DNA of 46,166 nucleotides from Verrucomicrobiota bacterium (GCA_016871535.1 VHCZ01000019.1:1-46166); one strand, 5' to 3'. Positions 35,114-44,303 are shown, counted from the first letter of the stretch. Numbers and translations are program-made. The notes: a model not told the origin generated them from the sequence alone.

Positions 35114-36742
35114 ATGAAACTTATGAAGAGGATCGCCCTGGCCTGGACCACCGTCTTTGTGTCGCTCCAGGCGCTCGGCCAAGGCACAGTCATTTTGAAC
35201 AACCGATTGCCCGGCACATTCGACGCCCGGGTCGTCCTTGCGGACGGCACCGGCGCGGGTGCCGGATGGTCCGCCCAGCTTTACGTGCAGAAGGCGGGAG
35301 CGTGGCAAGCGGCTCCGCCGCCCACAACCTTCCAAACTGGCCCCGCGAGCGGCTACGTGAATTCAATCACCGTTTCCGTTCCCGGTGTTCCCGGTGGCGC
35401 CCAGGCCACGTTGCTCATCCGCGCCTACAACGGCGCGACTTTTGAAACCTCGGCGCTGCGGCTCGAATCCAATCCGTTCACGGTCGTGTTGGGGGGCGGG
35501 CTTCTCCCGCCGCCCAATCTCGTCGGCCTGAGCAAATTCACCGAGGTCAGCGCGCGTGACGCGCCGGCATTCGTCACGGCGATGTTGCCGAGCGGCGGTT
35601 ACGCGCCCGGCGCCACGCTGATCGTCACCTTGAAAGCTTCACCCAGCGCCGGAACCAGTGTCTATGCAATCGAGGATCGGCCCCCCGCGAACTGGGCCGT
35701 GAGCAAAGTGAGCGACGAAGGCAAGTTTGATGCGAACACGGGGAAGGTGAAGTTCGGGCCGTTCTTCGACGGCAATCCGCGGACTTTGACCTACACCGTG
35801 ACGCCGCCCCCGCGCGAGACGGGTGAAAAAGAGTTTGCCGGCAGCGCGTCCGCCGACGGCGTGAGCGCCCCGATCGGTGGAGACCGGAAAATCGAGTTGA
35901 TCAAACTCCATCCGGCCGACAACAGCCCGCCGGATTCCCGAATCACCATCAACGAAGCGACCGCGTACGGCGCGGCGTGGCGGAAAGGCGCGACGTGGGT
36001 CAGCGGGCCGAATCCCATCCCGATCGATTACGTCACGCGAGCCGGAACGCTGTGGAAGAATGGAGAAACTTACGCGATCAATCCGAAGGTGAGCGGCCCG
36101 CCGCTTTGGTGGGTGAATACGACGAGCGGGAACTTGAGAGGCCTCGGGCTCCAGAACTACGTCTCGCGCATTGCCAGGCCGGATACGGCCACGAGTACTG
36201 CGCCGTCGCGGTTCGTGCCTGGGGAGAACTTCAAAGTGCAATTGTCTGTGAAACCGATGCCTGGGGTTTCCGTTTACGCCGTGGAGGATCGTGTTCCACC
36301 GGGAGTCCGCGTCACGGCGATCAGCGGCGCCGGAGAATTCGATTCGGTTAACCGCCGGGTCAAGTGGGGGCCGTTCTTCGATAGCAACCCGCGGGAGATG
36401 AGTTATGAGATTGCCACGGATCCAGGAACGCCAGACGTGTTGACGCTGGGTGGAGTCGTGTCGTTCGACGGCGTGAACCTTCCGACCGCCGGACCACGGC
36501 AATCCCACGCCACCAGCCGGCTGGGAATTTTGCCGCGTCTGCCAGGCGGCGAATTCCAGATCAGTGTGAACGGACGGCAATACGAGAAGTACCACATTGA
36601 GGTTTCGACCAATCTTGAAGATTGGCAGCCGCTGACGACTGCCCTGAACCAGAACGGCATCGTGGTGTTTGCGGATCCGGAAGCAGGACGCGCCCTACTG
36701 CGCTTTTATCGCGCGGTCGGGCATGGCTCTGATCCGCAGTGA
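35114..36742 (+). CDS. Exported modular surface protein with duplicated VKWGPFFD-type modules and dockerin-like segment
   Basis: About 542 residues with a signal peptide (MKRIALAWTTVFVSLQALGQ). After an N-terminal beta-rich part (about 22-165) there are two copies of a module of about 90 residues: SVYAIEDRPPANWAVSKVSD with KFGPFFDGNPRTLTYTVTPP, and SVYAVEDRVPPGVRVTAISG with KWGPFFDSNPREMSYEI. Between them lies HPADNSPPDSRITINEATAY, which resembles a dockerin/EF-hand calcium loop, and a PLWWVN-ending stretch. The C-terminus is the common Verrucomicrobiota ending with VSTNLEDWQPL and RFYRAV. The next gene, which is broken, carries the same two modules in the same order, so they arose by duplication. 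I know no function; a role in surface binding is a guess. Confidence 0.75.
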   Translation: MKLMKRIALAWTTVFVSLQALGQGTVILNNRLPGTFDARVVLADGTGAGAGWSAQLYVQKAGAWQAAPPPTTFQTGPASGYVNSITVSVPGVPGGAQATLLIRAYNGATFETSALRLESNPFTVVLGGGLLPPPNLVGLSKFTEVSARDAPAFVTAMLPSGGYAPGATLIVTLKASPSAGTSVYAIEDRPPANWAVSKVSDEGKFDANTGKVKFGPFFDGNPRTLTYTVTPPPRETGEKEFAGSASADGVSAPIGGDRKIELIKLHPADNSPPDSRITINEATAYGAAWRKGATWVSGPNPIPIDYVTRAGTLWKNGETYAINPKVSGPPLWWVNTTSGNLRGLGLQNYVSRIARPDTATSTAPSRFVPGENFKVQLSVKPMPGVSVYAVEDRVPPGVRVTAISGAGEFDSVNRRVKWGPFFDSNPREMSYEIATDPGTPDVLTLGGVVSFDGVNLPTAGPRQSHATSRLGILPRLPGGEFQISVNGRQYEKYHIEVSTNLEDWQPLTTALNQNGIVVFADPEAGRALLRFYRAVGHGSDPQ

Positions 36743-36769
36743 GGCCGCAGCGTCTTACTCACCCTGATT

Positions 36770-39347
36770 ATGCAAACTCTGAATCGAACCCATTTCTTTT
36801 GCTTTGGTCTCGCTCTTCTCGCCGCGTACGGCTTTGCCGCCAACGTACGCGGAGCCGGGTTATCGAACGTGGCGCGGCCCACCATCACGCGGCAACCAGC
36901 CGGCCAAACGGTCCTGGAAGGAACCAACGTCACGTTCATCGTGACCGCCTCCGGGACGCAGCCGATCCGGTATCAATGGCGCTACAACGGGAACAACATC
37001 ACCGGCGCGACCAGCGCCAGTTACTCGATCAGCCGTGTGCAATCCAGTCAGACGGGCAATTACAGCGTCGTGGTGAGCAACGCGGGCAGGTCTGTGACCA
37101 GCCAAAATGCGTCGCTGACGGTGCTGCAGCCGGTGGCTTTCAGGGTGGTCCAGAGTTTTGGGGGGCGCGGCACAGCCAACGGGCTTTTTGAGTATCCGCA
37201 AGGCATGGGCCTGGCGGGCAATGGCGAATTGCACGTCGTTGATGATACGAACCGGCGCGTCCAGGTTTTTGACCGCGAGACCTGCGCGTACAAGCGCCAG
37301 TACGCGGATGGGCTTTACTACCCCAACGACGTGGCGATTGACAGGGCGGGAAACGCGTACGTTTCGGAGTACGGGGCCAGCATTTACGCCTACGCCGCGG
37401 ACGGGAAAGCGGTGCGCAATTTCTCGACCGAACCTTCCGGTGCGAGGCCGTTCCCTGGCGGCATCTCCATTGATCCCACCAGCGGGAACCTGGTCGTGGC
37501 GGGCGCGCCGACCGAGACTTGACGAATCTCGGTGTGGACCCCCGAGGGCAAGTTGGTGCGCGCCTGGCCGGCGCCCCAGGCGTACGACGTGTGGGTTTCG
37601 GCGTCCGGAGAGATCTTTGCCGTCGGCTGGACGAAAGTCTTGCGCTACGACTCGTCTGGAAGGCTGCTGGGAGAATTCACCGTGCGGGGCGACGGAGCGA
37701 TGGCGATCACCGGCGACAACCGCGGCGTCCTGTTCGTCACGTACTTGTACTCCAACCAGGTGGATGCTTACCGGCAAACGGGGTTCCTGCTCGGCTCTTA
37801 CATTTTGCCTTCGGGCGCGACACCGACGCAGCCGCTTTCGGGGCACACCTTTGCGGTAGCTTACAGCGATAGCGGACATCTTTTCGTCACCGACCGAGTG
37901 AACCACAGGGTTTTGAAGCTCGCGGTGGAGAATCCCGCGCGACCGGTGATTGTCAAACAACCACAAAGCCAGACGCTCGTCATTGGTTCGACAATTACTC
38001 TGAGCGTCGAGGCGACGGGCACGCCGCCGCTGACCTTTCAATGGCGGAAAAATGGCGCCGTGATCTCCGGGGCTACGAGCACAACGCTAACGTTGAACAA
38101 TGCCACGGCTGCGACGGAGGGCGGCTACACCGTGGTGGTTTCCAACAGTCTGGGCTCGGTTACGAGTGAATTGGCCATCGTCTCGCTCCCCGCTGTCTTC
38201 GTCGAACGGCAGCTTCCTTCCACTTATTCCGCCGGCACGAAGCTGAGTGTGACACTGCAGGCCTCGCCGCCCGCGGGCGCCAGTGTTTATGCGGTTGAAG
38301 ATCGCCCGCCGGCCAACTGGGTGGTGAGCCAAATCAGCGACGGCGGCGCTTACGACGCGAATAACAAAAACGTGAAGTGGGGTCCCTATTTCGACGCGAA
38401 TCCACGAACCCTGACCTATGTGGTCACACCGCCGTTCGGAGAGACGGGCGCAAAGGAGTTTACCGGGATGGCTTCGGTCAATGGCGTCGGCAGCGCCATT
38501 GGAAGCGATCGCGTCATCCAGCTCGCCAGTTTACACCCGGCCGACACCAACCCGGCGGACAGCCGGATCACACTCGACGAAAGTGACGGCCTACGGCTCG
38601 GCCTGGCGGAAAGGTTCGCCCTGGCCGACTCCGCCGAGTCCGATCTCGATAGATTACGTCACCCGATGCGCCGCGCTTTGGAAAGACGGTGAAAGTTACA
38701 TTTTGGATCCAAAGATCCCCGCCCCGCCGCTCTGGTGGGTTAACCCACCCGCCGCACGACCGTTGGGCCTTATGGGCGCGGTCGATAAGGCCCCAGGGCT
38801 TTCGGCGGGCAGCGTCTTGCCGCCGGCGTTCGTGGCCGGCGAGGTCTTCAAGGTTCGGCTGGCGATCCGCACCACGCCGGATGTTTCCGTGTATGCGGTC
38901 CAGGATCAGATTCCAGCCGGTTGGACAGCGCAGAATCCCAGCGACGGCGGAGCGATCGATGCGGTCAACAGTCAGGTGAAATGGGGCCCCTTCTTTGACA
39001 ACACGGCTCGTGAATTGACTTACGAAGTCGTGCCCAGCTCGAAGCCGGAGAAAACCGTCGCCTTTGCCGGGGTCGCCTCTTTCGACGGCAACATCCTTCC
39101 CATCACCGGGCAAAGGGAAACCCGCGCTTCAAGCCGGCTGGGGTCGAAGGGAGCCGGAGTCTCCGGCGGCCAGTTCCGATTCAATCTGACGGGCAGTCCG
39201 GGCGAAAGTTACGTCATCGAGGCCTCGACGGACTTGCTGAACTGGACGCGGGTCGGGGAGGTGAAGTTCGTGGACGGGGTCGCCACGTTCAGCGACCCGG
39301 CGGCCGTCAGCATTCGCGGGCGTTTTTACCGCGCCATCGCGCCATAA
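36770..39347 (+). pseudogene. Ig-like/NHL-propeller surface protein, broken by TGA and a frameshift
   Basis: A signal peptide (QTLNRTHFFCFGLALLAAYG) is followed by an Ig-like domain (PTITRQPAGQTVLEGTNVTF, YQWRYNGNNITGA), then an NHL-type propeller (GMGLAGNGELHVVDDTNRRV, PNDVAIDRAGNAYVSEYG). At 37520-37522 an in-frame TGA interrupts PTET/RISVWTPEGKL. The same frame continues through the propeller, a second Ig-like domain and the first VKWGPYFD module to about 38580, where the frame shifts by one base (DSRITLDE then VTAYGSAWRKG). The rest (second module and RFYRAIAP ending at 39347) matches the neighbouring gene 35114-36742. The full product would be about 858 residues. Two independent lesions suggest decay or sequence error. 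Confidence 0.75.
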
Positions 39348-39353
39348 CGCGAC

Positions 39354-40400
39354 TCAATAGCGCCGCTGTTTGTCCACCACGTTGCGCAGAGGCCGGCCTG
39401 TCAGGAAGCGTTCGATGTTCTCGCGATAAAGCTGCAGCCGGCGCTCTTGCAGATGATCCGAGTTCGTCGCGTTGTGCGGCGTGATGGTGACGTTCGGCAT
39501 CGACCACAGCGGATGATTGCCCGGCAGCGGTTCCGGATCGGTCACGTCCAGGCCCGCCGCACGAACTTTGCCGGACTTCAAAGCCGCCGTGAGCGCTTCG
39601 GTATCGAGGACTTCCCCGCGCGAAACGTTGATGATGTAAACGCCGTCCTTCATCAGCCCAAACTCACTGGAGCCAAGGACACGCTTCGATTCCGGCGTCA
39701 GCGGCGTGCAACTGATGACCACGTCGGCCTGCGGCAAAAGCTTGTGCAGTTCGTCCGGCTTGCGGACTTCCTCGACGGCGCGCATGAAGGGAATGTCTTT
39801 CGGATCGACCGCCAGGACGCGCATGCCAAACGCAAAACAGCGCTCCGCCACTTGCGTGCCGATGCCGCCCAGGCCGATGATGAGGACGGTCTTGCCGCGC
39901 AGCTCGATTTGCGGGAGACGGTTGCCGCGTTGAAAGCCGACCTTCGTCATTTGCTCGTTGTGAAACTTGAGATCGCGCGTGTGATTCAGCAACAACGCCA
40001 GGGCATGATCGGCAATCTCCGGCCCCATAATGATCTTCGCGTTCGTGAGCAGGACCTGGCTGTCTCGGACCGCCTGCTCGGCCAGGGTGGTCTCAACACC
40101 GGCACTGTGGGTTTGAATCCACTTCAGTTTCTTGCCAGCCGCGACGATTTGAGGGGCGGGGTTGTTTGCTCCGAAGCCAACGATCGCGTCGGCGTCAGCG
40201 ACCTTGGCGAGCAAATCTTGCGACGTGCTGAAGGGGACCAGATCCAGATTGGAATGGCGCTCGGTGAGCGATTGGAGGTCGTTCAGGTTGCCCGCCGGGA
40301 CGAGCACTTTGACCTTCTGAGCAAGAGCGGATGGCGCTGCCAGAAGCAACGCGGCGGCAAAGACAAAAACGAATGCAGGAAGATTAGGTCTCCGGGTCAT
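39354..40400 (-). CDS. D-2-hydroxyacid dehydrogenase with signal peptide
   Basis: A 348-residue protein of the D-isomer 2-hydroxyacid dehydrogenase family. The Rossmann motif IIGLGGIG (about 172), the catalytic Arg in INVSRGEV, the LDVTDPEPLP segment and the catalytic His in ITPHNAT are all present, so it looks active. Unlike usual members it begins with a clear Sec-type signal peptide (PAFVFVFAAALLLAAPSALA), predicting export of an NAD-dependent enzyme. Exported oxidoreductases of this kind occur in this phylum but their cofactor supply is unexplained. The ATG at 40400 is chosen because it gives the signal peptide directly. It lies 78 bp downstream of the polymerase gene in the same direction and may share its transcript. 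Confidence 0.85.
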   Translation of the reverse strand: MTRRPNLPAFVFVFAAALLLAAPSALAQKVKVLVPAGNLNDLQSLTERHSNLDLVPFSTSQDLLAKVADADAIVGFGANNPAPQIVAAGKKLKWIQTHSAGVETTLAEQAVRDSQVLLTNAKIIMGPEIADHALALLLNHTRDLKFHNEQMTKVGFQRGNRLPQIELRGKTVLIIGLGGIGTQVAERCFAFGMRVLAVDPKDIPFMRAVEEVRKPDELHKLLPQADVVISCTPLTPESKRVLGSSEFGLMKDGVYIINVSRGEVLDTEALTAALKSGKVRAAGLDVTDPEPLPGNHPLWSMPNVTITPHNATNSDHLQERRLQLYRENIERFLTGRPLRNVVDKQRRY

Positions 40401-40478
40401 GATAGCCCCGTGCGTAGTCCTATCAGCGCCGGGCGTCAAGCGGATTTGCGCCAGGATGGAGAATTCCTCTGGACGCAT

Positions 40479-43400
40479 TCACTGCTCATCCTGCTTCGTC
40501 CTCGGTTTGCCCGCCCGCAGCACGCGCAGGGAGAAGCCCTGGCCGTTCTCGAACGGCTCGACCTTCGCTTCGATCTCCAGCACCGGATACCGGACCGTCG
40601 CCAGGCCGTAGCTCTTGTATGTTTGCGCGAAGAGCTCGGTTTCGACCATCCCGGTCCAGTCTGCCAGCGTGAGGAATTTCATCGGCTCGCCGGTGGTCTG
40701 GTGATGGACGCGCTGTTCGACCACGAGGCCGCATGTCGTGATAGTCTGGCCGGCAAATTCGCCGAGGCGGTTCACCGGGCAATAAGTGTCCCACGCCACG
40801 TCGTCGAACAATTCGAGCGGATGCCCGCTGACGGCAAACCCGAACAACTCGGTCTCCCCGATCAGGCGTTCCCGGCGAGACGGTTCGTGAAGAAAGTCTG
40901 CCGGAAGAACGCGGAAGGCCGGAGGCAAACCCGCCGTTTCACCGAAGTTTAATTCCGCATTCCGCATTCCGCGCTCCGCATTCTTGACGAGGTATTGGGC
41001 TTGCCAGAATTGGCGGGTGCGCGTCTCGCCGAACTCGTCGAAAGCGCCGGCGCGAATCATCGCTTCCAATTCCTCGCCGGACGGCTCGACGCGGCGGAAA
41101 AAATTGTCCATCGAAGCGAACGGCCCTTGCTGGCGCGCCGCGAGCAAGTTCTCCGCAGTGCGGGCGGTGAGGCCTTTCATGCGCGTTAGCGGCACGCGGA
41201 TAAACAAGGCAGAGGGTGGAAGGCAGAAGGAAGAAACGGCTTCCTTCTGGCGCCTCTCGGTTTTTAAGCACTGGGCCGAATGGGCGCTCTCTTCCCCCTC
41301 ACCCCGGCCCTCTCCCTTGGGGAGAGGGAGGAATGATGCCCGGCGTTGGTCAGGAAGGGAGGCTTCGGGTTGTCCCACGACGGCGACAACGCTCCCCTCT
41401 CCTTGGGGAGAGGGACAGGGTGCGGGGAAAGGAAGCGAACTTCGACCCGGCGCATTGGATTCGCCAAGCACGCTAAACTCCGGTCCGGGTGCGTTCACCG
41501 ACGGCGGCTGCAATTTCAAGCCGAGCCGATGGCATTCGAGCACGTAAACGACCGGATCGTAAAATCCTTTGCCGTTGCTCAGCACCGCCGCCATGAACTC
41601 GGCGGGGAAATAACGTTTGAGCCACGCGGATTCATACGCCTCGACGCCGTACGCCGTGCTGTGCGCTTTGCAGAACGCGTAGCCCGCGAATCCCGTCACC
41701 AGATCCCACACTTCAGCCGTCTTCGCCAATGTGTGGCCACGGGCGCGCGCCGATGCGAAAAATTCCCCGCGAATTTCTTCGATGACGCGGCGTTTCTGTT
41801 TGTTGAGGGCGCGGCGCAACACATCGGCGCGGCCCGGCTCCAGGCCCGCGAAGGCTTCGCAGATTTGCAGGATGTGCTCCTCATAAATCACCAACCCGTA
41901 CGTGCTCCGCAAGCAAGTTTCCAGCGACGAATGCGGATAGGTCACGGGTTCCATCCCTTGATAACGCCGGGTGAACGCCAGCTTCTTGCCTTCGTTCGCC
42001 GCCCCGGGCCGGATGACGCTCACGATGGCGATCAAACCGTCGATCTCGCGAACATTGCACATGCGCGAAAGGCTCGTCATCGCGGGGGACTCGATATGGT
42101 GCACCGCGCGCGCGTGGCCGCTGGCGATCATGTCCCACACTTCCGGGTCTTGCCACGGTTCGGGGTTTGTTTGAAACATGGGTGGCACGGGCGACTCGCC
42201 CGTTCCAGTCGGCGACCCGCCGACCGGAATTCGATGCGCCGTCCGGACAAGACTGGCGTCAGAATTGGCAAACGCACTCGCCCTTCCGTCCGGCGAGTCG
42301 CCGGACGGCACAGGCGGGTCGCCTGTGCTACCCAGCAGCAACTGGCCGCTGGCCTTGTCGCGCGCCACGCAATGCTCCAGATCGATTTCGATGCCGCGCT
42401 CGCCGAGCATCGCCTTCACGTCGCGCATCGCCGCCAGGCCGCCTTGCGCCAGGATGTCCATCTTCACGAGGCCGACGGCTTCGACGGCCTCCATATCGAA
42501 ATGCGTCGTGGGGCAGCCCTTGTTCGAAATGAACGTCGGTGTCAACTCGTGCATCGGCTGACGCGAGAGCACCAGGCCGCACGGGTGCATCTTCGGATAA
42601 CGCGGCACGCCGTCGAGGAACTCGGCCATTTGCAGCGCCGTTTTGTAGGGCTCTTCATCGAGCGGCAACTCGCGGTTTTCCGGGCTGGCGCGCAGCATCT
42701 CGACCAATCCTTCACCGCCGCTCGGAGCCGGTTCGTCCGGCACCCAGCCGCCGCCGAAACTCCACGGGAAATGCTCGGTGAACTTCCGCACTTCGCGTTC
42801 CGCGACGCCGAGCACTTTGGCCACTTCCGCAAACGCGCTCCGGGCTTGGAACGTCGAGAATCCGCCGACCACAGCGCAATGTTCGGGGCCGTATTTCTCG
42901 AAGATCAGTTGGACCACGTCGTCCTTGAAGTCGTGCGCGAAATCGATGTCGATGTCGGGCAACTTGTGCAGGGCCATCCGTTCCTTGTTGAGGAAGCGGC
43001 GGAAATAAAGGTCGAACCGAATCGGACAGACGCTGCTGATCCCGAGGCAATAGCAGACGAGCGAATCCGCCGCCGAGCCGCGGGTGATCCAGTCGATGCC
43101 GCGCCGCCGGCATTCCTGGAGAAAATCCCAGGTGATCAGGAAATATTCTTCGTAACCGACTTCCGTGATGATGTTCAGTTCCGTCTCAATTTGAGACTTG
43201 AGATTGGCGATTGGTGATTGGCGATTGGCAATTGGCGTATGAAGGAAGCGTGATTCGTGATTCGTAAAACGTGAAACGTAATGCGCCCCACCTGACACCT
43301 GACACCTGGCCTCTGACCCCTCTTCGGTAACGTGGCCGTAGCGTTCCTGAAGTCCGCGATGAACGAGTTGCCGCAAAAACTCGCTCGGAGACGAGCCGTC

Positions 43401-44303
43401 CGGCGCGGTGAACGCGGGGAATTGCGGCTTTCCGAACGGGAACTCGAAGTTGCAGCGCTCGGCGATTTCGAGCGTGTGCCGCATCCAGTCGGGATGCTCC
43501 CGGCAACCGGCGGCCATCTCGCTCGGCGCGCGGAAATGCAGCCGCCCTCCCAGACGCTTCTCCGGATGTGCTTCCCGCAAGAACGTCAGCGTGCGGATGC
43601 TTTGCACGATGTCGTATTTCTGGCGGTCTTCGGGCGTGGCATAATGAACCGCAGGCGCCGCGACGGCCGGGAAATCCGCCGGCATCTCCCGCGCGGTGAC
43701 GAGACGATAGAAGCGCCCCGGAAACAACTCCGCCAACTGGACGTCCTCCCCGACCGCAACCAGTCCTTCGAGCAACGCAGCATGATACCGCAAGAACGTG
43801 GAAGGAATGGAAGCCCGTTGCCGCCCGGCCACGCTGCCTTCTTCACTCTGTCTTTCATTCGACGCCGCACGCGTCCTGCGGACACCCTCTCCGCTCTGGT
43901 ATCTGCTTAGCGGAGCGCGGCCGTCCTCGGCCGCAGCAACGTTTGCACGTTCTTGCGCGTCGGTCTCGTCGTTGCCGTTAGCGATGTCTGGCGCTGCTGC
44001 GCCCGGGGACGGGCGCGCTCCGTCGTCGGCCTTTTTCGAAAGCAACCGGCAAAGGTTGTGATAGCCGCGCGCGGACTCGACGTAGAGGAGCAGCGGTTTG
44101 CCTTCGACGCGCAATTCCGCGCCCAGGATTGGCTTTACACCCGCGTCCTTCGCCGCCGACACGAACTCAACCGCGCCGTGCAGATTCCCGATGTCCGTGA
44201 GCGCCACAGCAGGCAGGCCGTGCCGTTTTGCCAGCTCGACGATCGCCGTCGGCGAAAGGGCGGAGTCAAGAAATGAATAATGGCTGTGCGCGCGGAGGGG
44301 AAT
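40479..44303 (-). CDS. dnaE: DNA polymerase III alpha subunit-like (DnaE2/ImuC-like size and ending), with five in-frame repeat-like inserts
   Basis: The PHP domain starts with RAHSHYSFLDSALSP and ALTDIGNLHGAVEFVSAAKD. The polymerase core has the catalytic PDIDIDF motif followed by EKYGPEHCAVVGGFSTFQAR, the VIRPGAANEGKK and YEEHILQICEAFAG region, FAGYAFCKAHSTAYG, a helix-hairpin-helix (RMKGLTARTAENLLAAR) and a C-terminal OB-fold (PMKFLTLADWTGMVETELF). No tau-binding tail follows, as in error-prone DnaE2 proteins. Without inserts it would have about 1040 residues; here it has about 1275. Five blocks of repeat-like DNA lie in frame at 40935-40985, 41205-41475, 42178-42345, 43196-43325 and 43800-44035, all between conserved segments. 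No ATG, GTG or TTG precedes the PHP motif; the ATT at 44303 or a CTG upstream is needed, while the first GTG (44207) would cut the PHP domain. Confidence 0.85.
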   Translation of the reverse strand: MPLRAHSHYSFLDSALSPTAIVELAKRHGLPAVALTDIGNLHGAVEFVSAAKDAGVKPILGAELRVEGKPLLLYVESARGYHNLCRLLSKKADDGARPSPGAAAPDIANGNDETDAQERANVAAAEDGRAPLSRYQSGEGVRRTRAASNERQSEEGSVAGRQRASIPSTFLRYHAALLEGLVAVGEDVQLAELFPGRFYRLVTAREMPADFPAVAAPAVHYATPEDRQKYDIVQSIRTLTFLREAHPEKRLGGRLHFRAPSEMAAGCREHPDWMRHTLEIAERCNFEFPFGKPQFPAFTAPDGSSPSEFLRQLVHRGLQERYGHVTEEGSEARCQVSGGAHYVSRFTNHESRFLHTPIANRQSPIANLKSQIETELNIITEVGYEEYFLITWDFLQECRRRGIDWITRGSAADSLVCYCLGISSVCPIRFDLYFRRFLNKERMALHKLPDIDIDFAHDFKDDVVQLIFEKYGPEHCAVVGGFSTFQARSAFAEVAKVLGVAEREVRKFTEHFPWSFGGGWVPDEPAPSGGEGLVEMLRASPENRELPLDEEPYKTALQMAEFLDGVPRYPKMHPCGLVLSRQPMHELTPTFISNKGCPTTHFDMEAVEAVGLVKMDILAQGGLAAMRDVKAMLGERGIEIDLEHCVARDKASGQLLLGSTGDPPVPSGDSPDGRASAFANSDASLVRTAHRIPVGGSPTGTGESPVPPMFQTNPEPWQDPEVWDMIASGHARAVHHIESPAMTSLSRMCNVREIDGLIAIVSVIRPGAANEGKKLAFTRRYQGMEPVTYPHSSLETCLRSTYGLVIYEEHILQICEAFAGLEPGRADVLRRALNKQKRRVIEEIRGEFFASARARGHTLAKTAEVWDLVTGFAGYAFCKAHSTAYGVEAYESAWLKRYFPAEFMAAVLSNGKGFYDPVVYVLECHRLGLKLQPPSVNAPGPEFSVLGESNAPGRSSLPFPAPCPSPQGEGSVVAVVGQPEASLPDQRRASFLPLPKGEGRGEGEESAHSAQCLKTERRQKEAVSSFCLPPSALFIRVPLTRMKGLTARTAENLLAARQQGPFASMDNFFRRVEPSGEELEAMIRAGAFDEFGETRTRQFWQAQYLVKNAERGMRNAELNFGETAGLPPAFRVLPADFLHEPSRRERLIGETELFGFAVSGHPLELFDDVAWDTYCPVNRLGEFAGQTITTCGLVVEQRVHHQTTGEPMKFLTLADWTGMVETELFAQTYKSYGLATVRYPVLEIEAKVEPFENGQGFSLRVLRAGKPRTKQDEQ
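40935..40985. repeat. Repeat-like insert 1 in dnaE (gcattccgcattccgcg words)
   Basis: Tandem attccgc words encode KNAERGMRNAEL in the minus-strand protein, between the conserved RQFWQAQYLV and the following linker. Such tandem words are typical of intergenic DNA in this window. Confidence 0.6.
41205..41475. repeat. Repeat-like insert 2 in dnaE (ctctccc/ggggaga hairpins)
   Basis: Contains ccctctcccttggggagaggg and cccctctccttggggagaggg hairpins and a ggaaggcagaaggaagaa word. It encodes about 85 low-complexity residues (PSPQGEG, LPLPKGEGRGEG, SFCLPPSAL) between PPSVNAPGPEFSVLG and VPLTRMKGL, where related polymerases have a short loop. Confidence 0.75.
42178..42345. repeat. Repeat-like insert 3 in dnaE: four hairpins with three-base loops
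   Basis: Perfect hairpins: cgggcg-act-cgcccg (42188-42202), gtcggcg-acc-cgccgac (42208-42224), ccgtccggcg-agt-cgccggacgg (42286-42308) and gcacaggcg-ggt-cgcctgtgc (42308-42328). Stems differ but loops have one pattern. It encodes the peptide words TGDPPVPSGDSPDG and VGGSPTGTGESPVPP just before the PEVWDMIASG motif. Confidence 0.85.
43196..43325. repeat. Repeat-like insert 4 in dnaE (gattggc, gacacct and cgtaaaacg words)
   Basis: Tandem gattggcgattggtgattgg, then gtgattcgtgattcg, then cgtaaaacgtgaaacgtaa (43263-43281), then tandem cacctgacacctg. The 19-mer ttacgtttcacgttttacg occurs identically upstream of the first MacB permease (11799-11817). It encodes about 40 residues before ETELNIITEVGYEEYF. 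Confidence 0.85.
43800..44035. repeat. Repeat-like insert 5 in dnaE (PHP-domain loop)
   Basis: About 78 residues of Ala/Arg/Glu-rich sequence, with words such as gcggagcgcggccgtcctcg and gggcgcgctccgtcg, lie between YHNLCRLLSKK and LRYHAALLEGLVAV, where relatives have a short loop. Confidence 0.6.

Noticed and set aside
15794-37522. Alternative genetic code or TGA recoding to explain in-frame stops
   Set aside because: The four in-frame stops are TGA, TGA, TAG and TAA, and many intact genes here end in TGA or TAG, so no single reassignment fits. No SECIS-like hairpin was evident next to the TGA codons.
39447-40952. Open frame of about 500 codons on the plus strand
   Set aside because: Antisense to the exported dehydrogenase and the 3' end of the polymerase gene; no protein-like motifs.
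41346-43217. Long open frame (623 codons) on the plus strand
   Set aside because: It is antisense to the polymerase gene, whose minus-strand frame has clear catalytic motifs. The plus-strand product has no recognisable features; long antisense frames are expected at this GC content.
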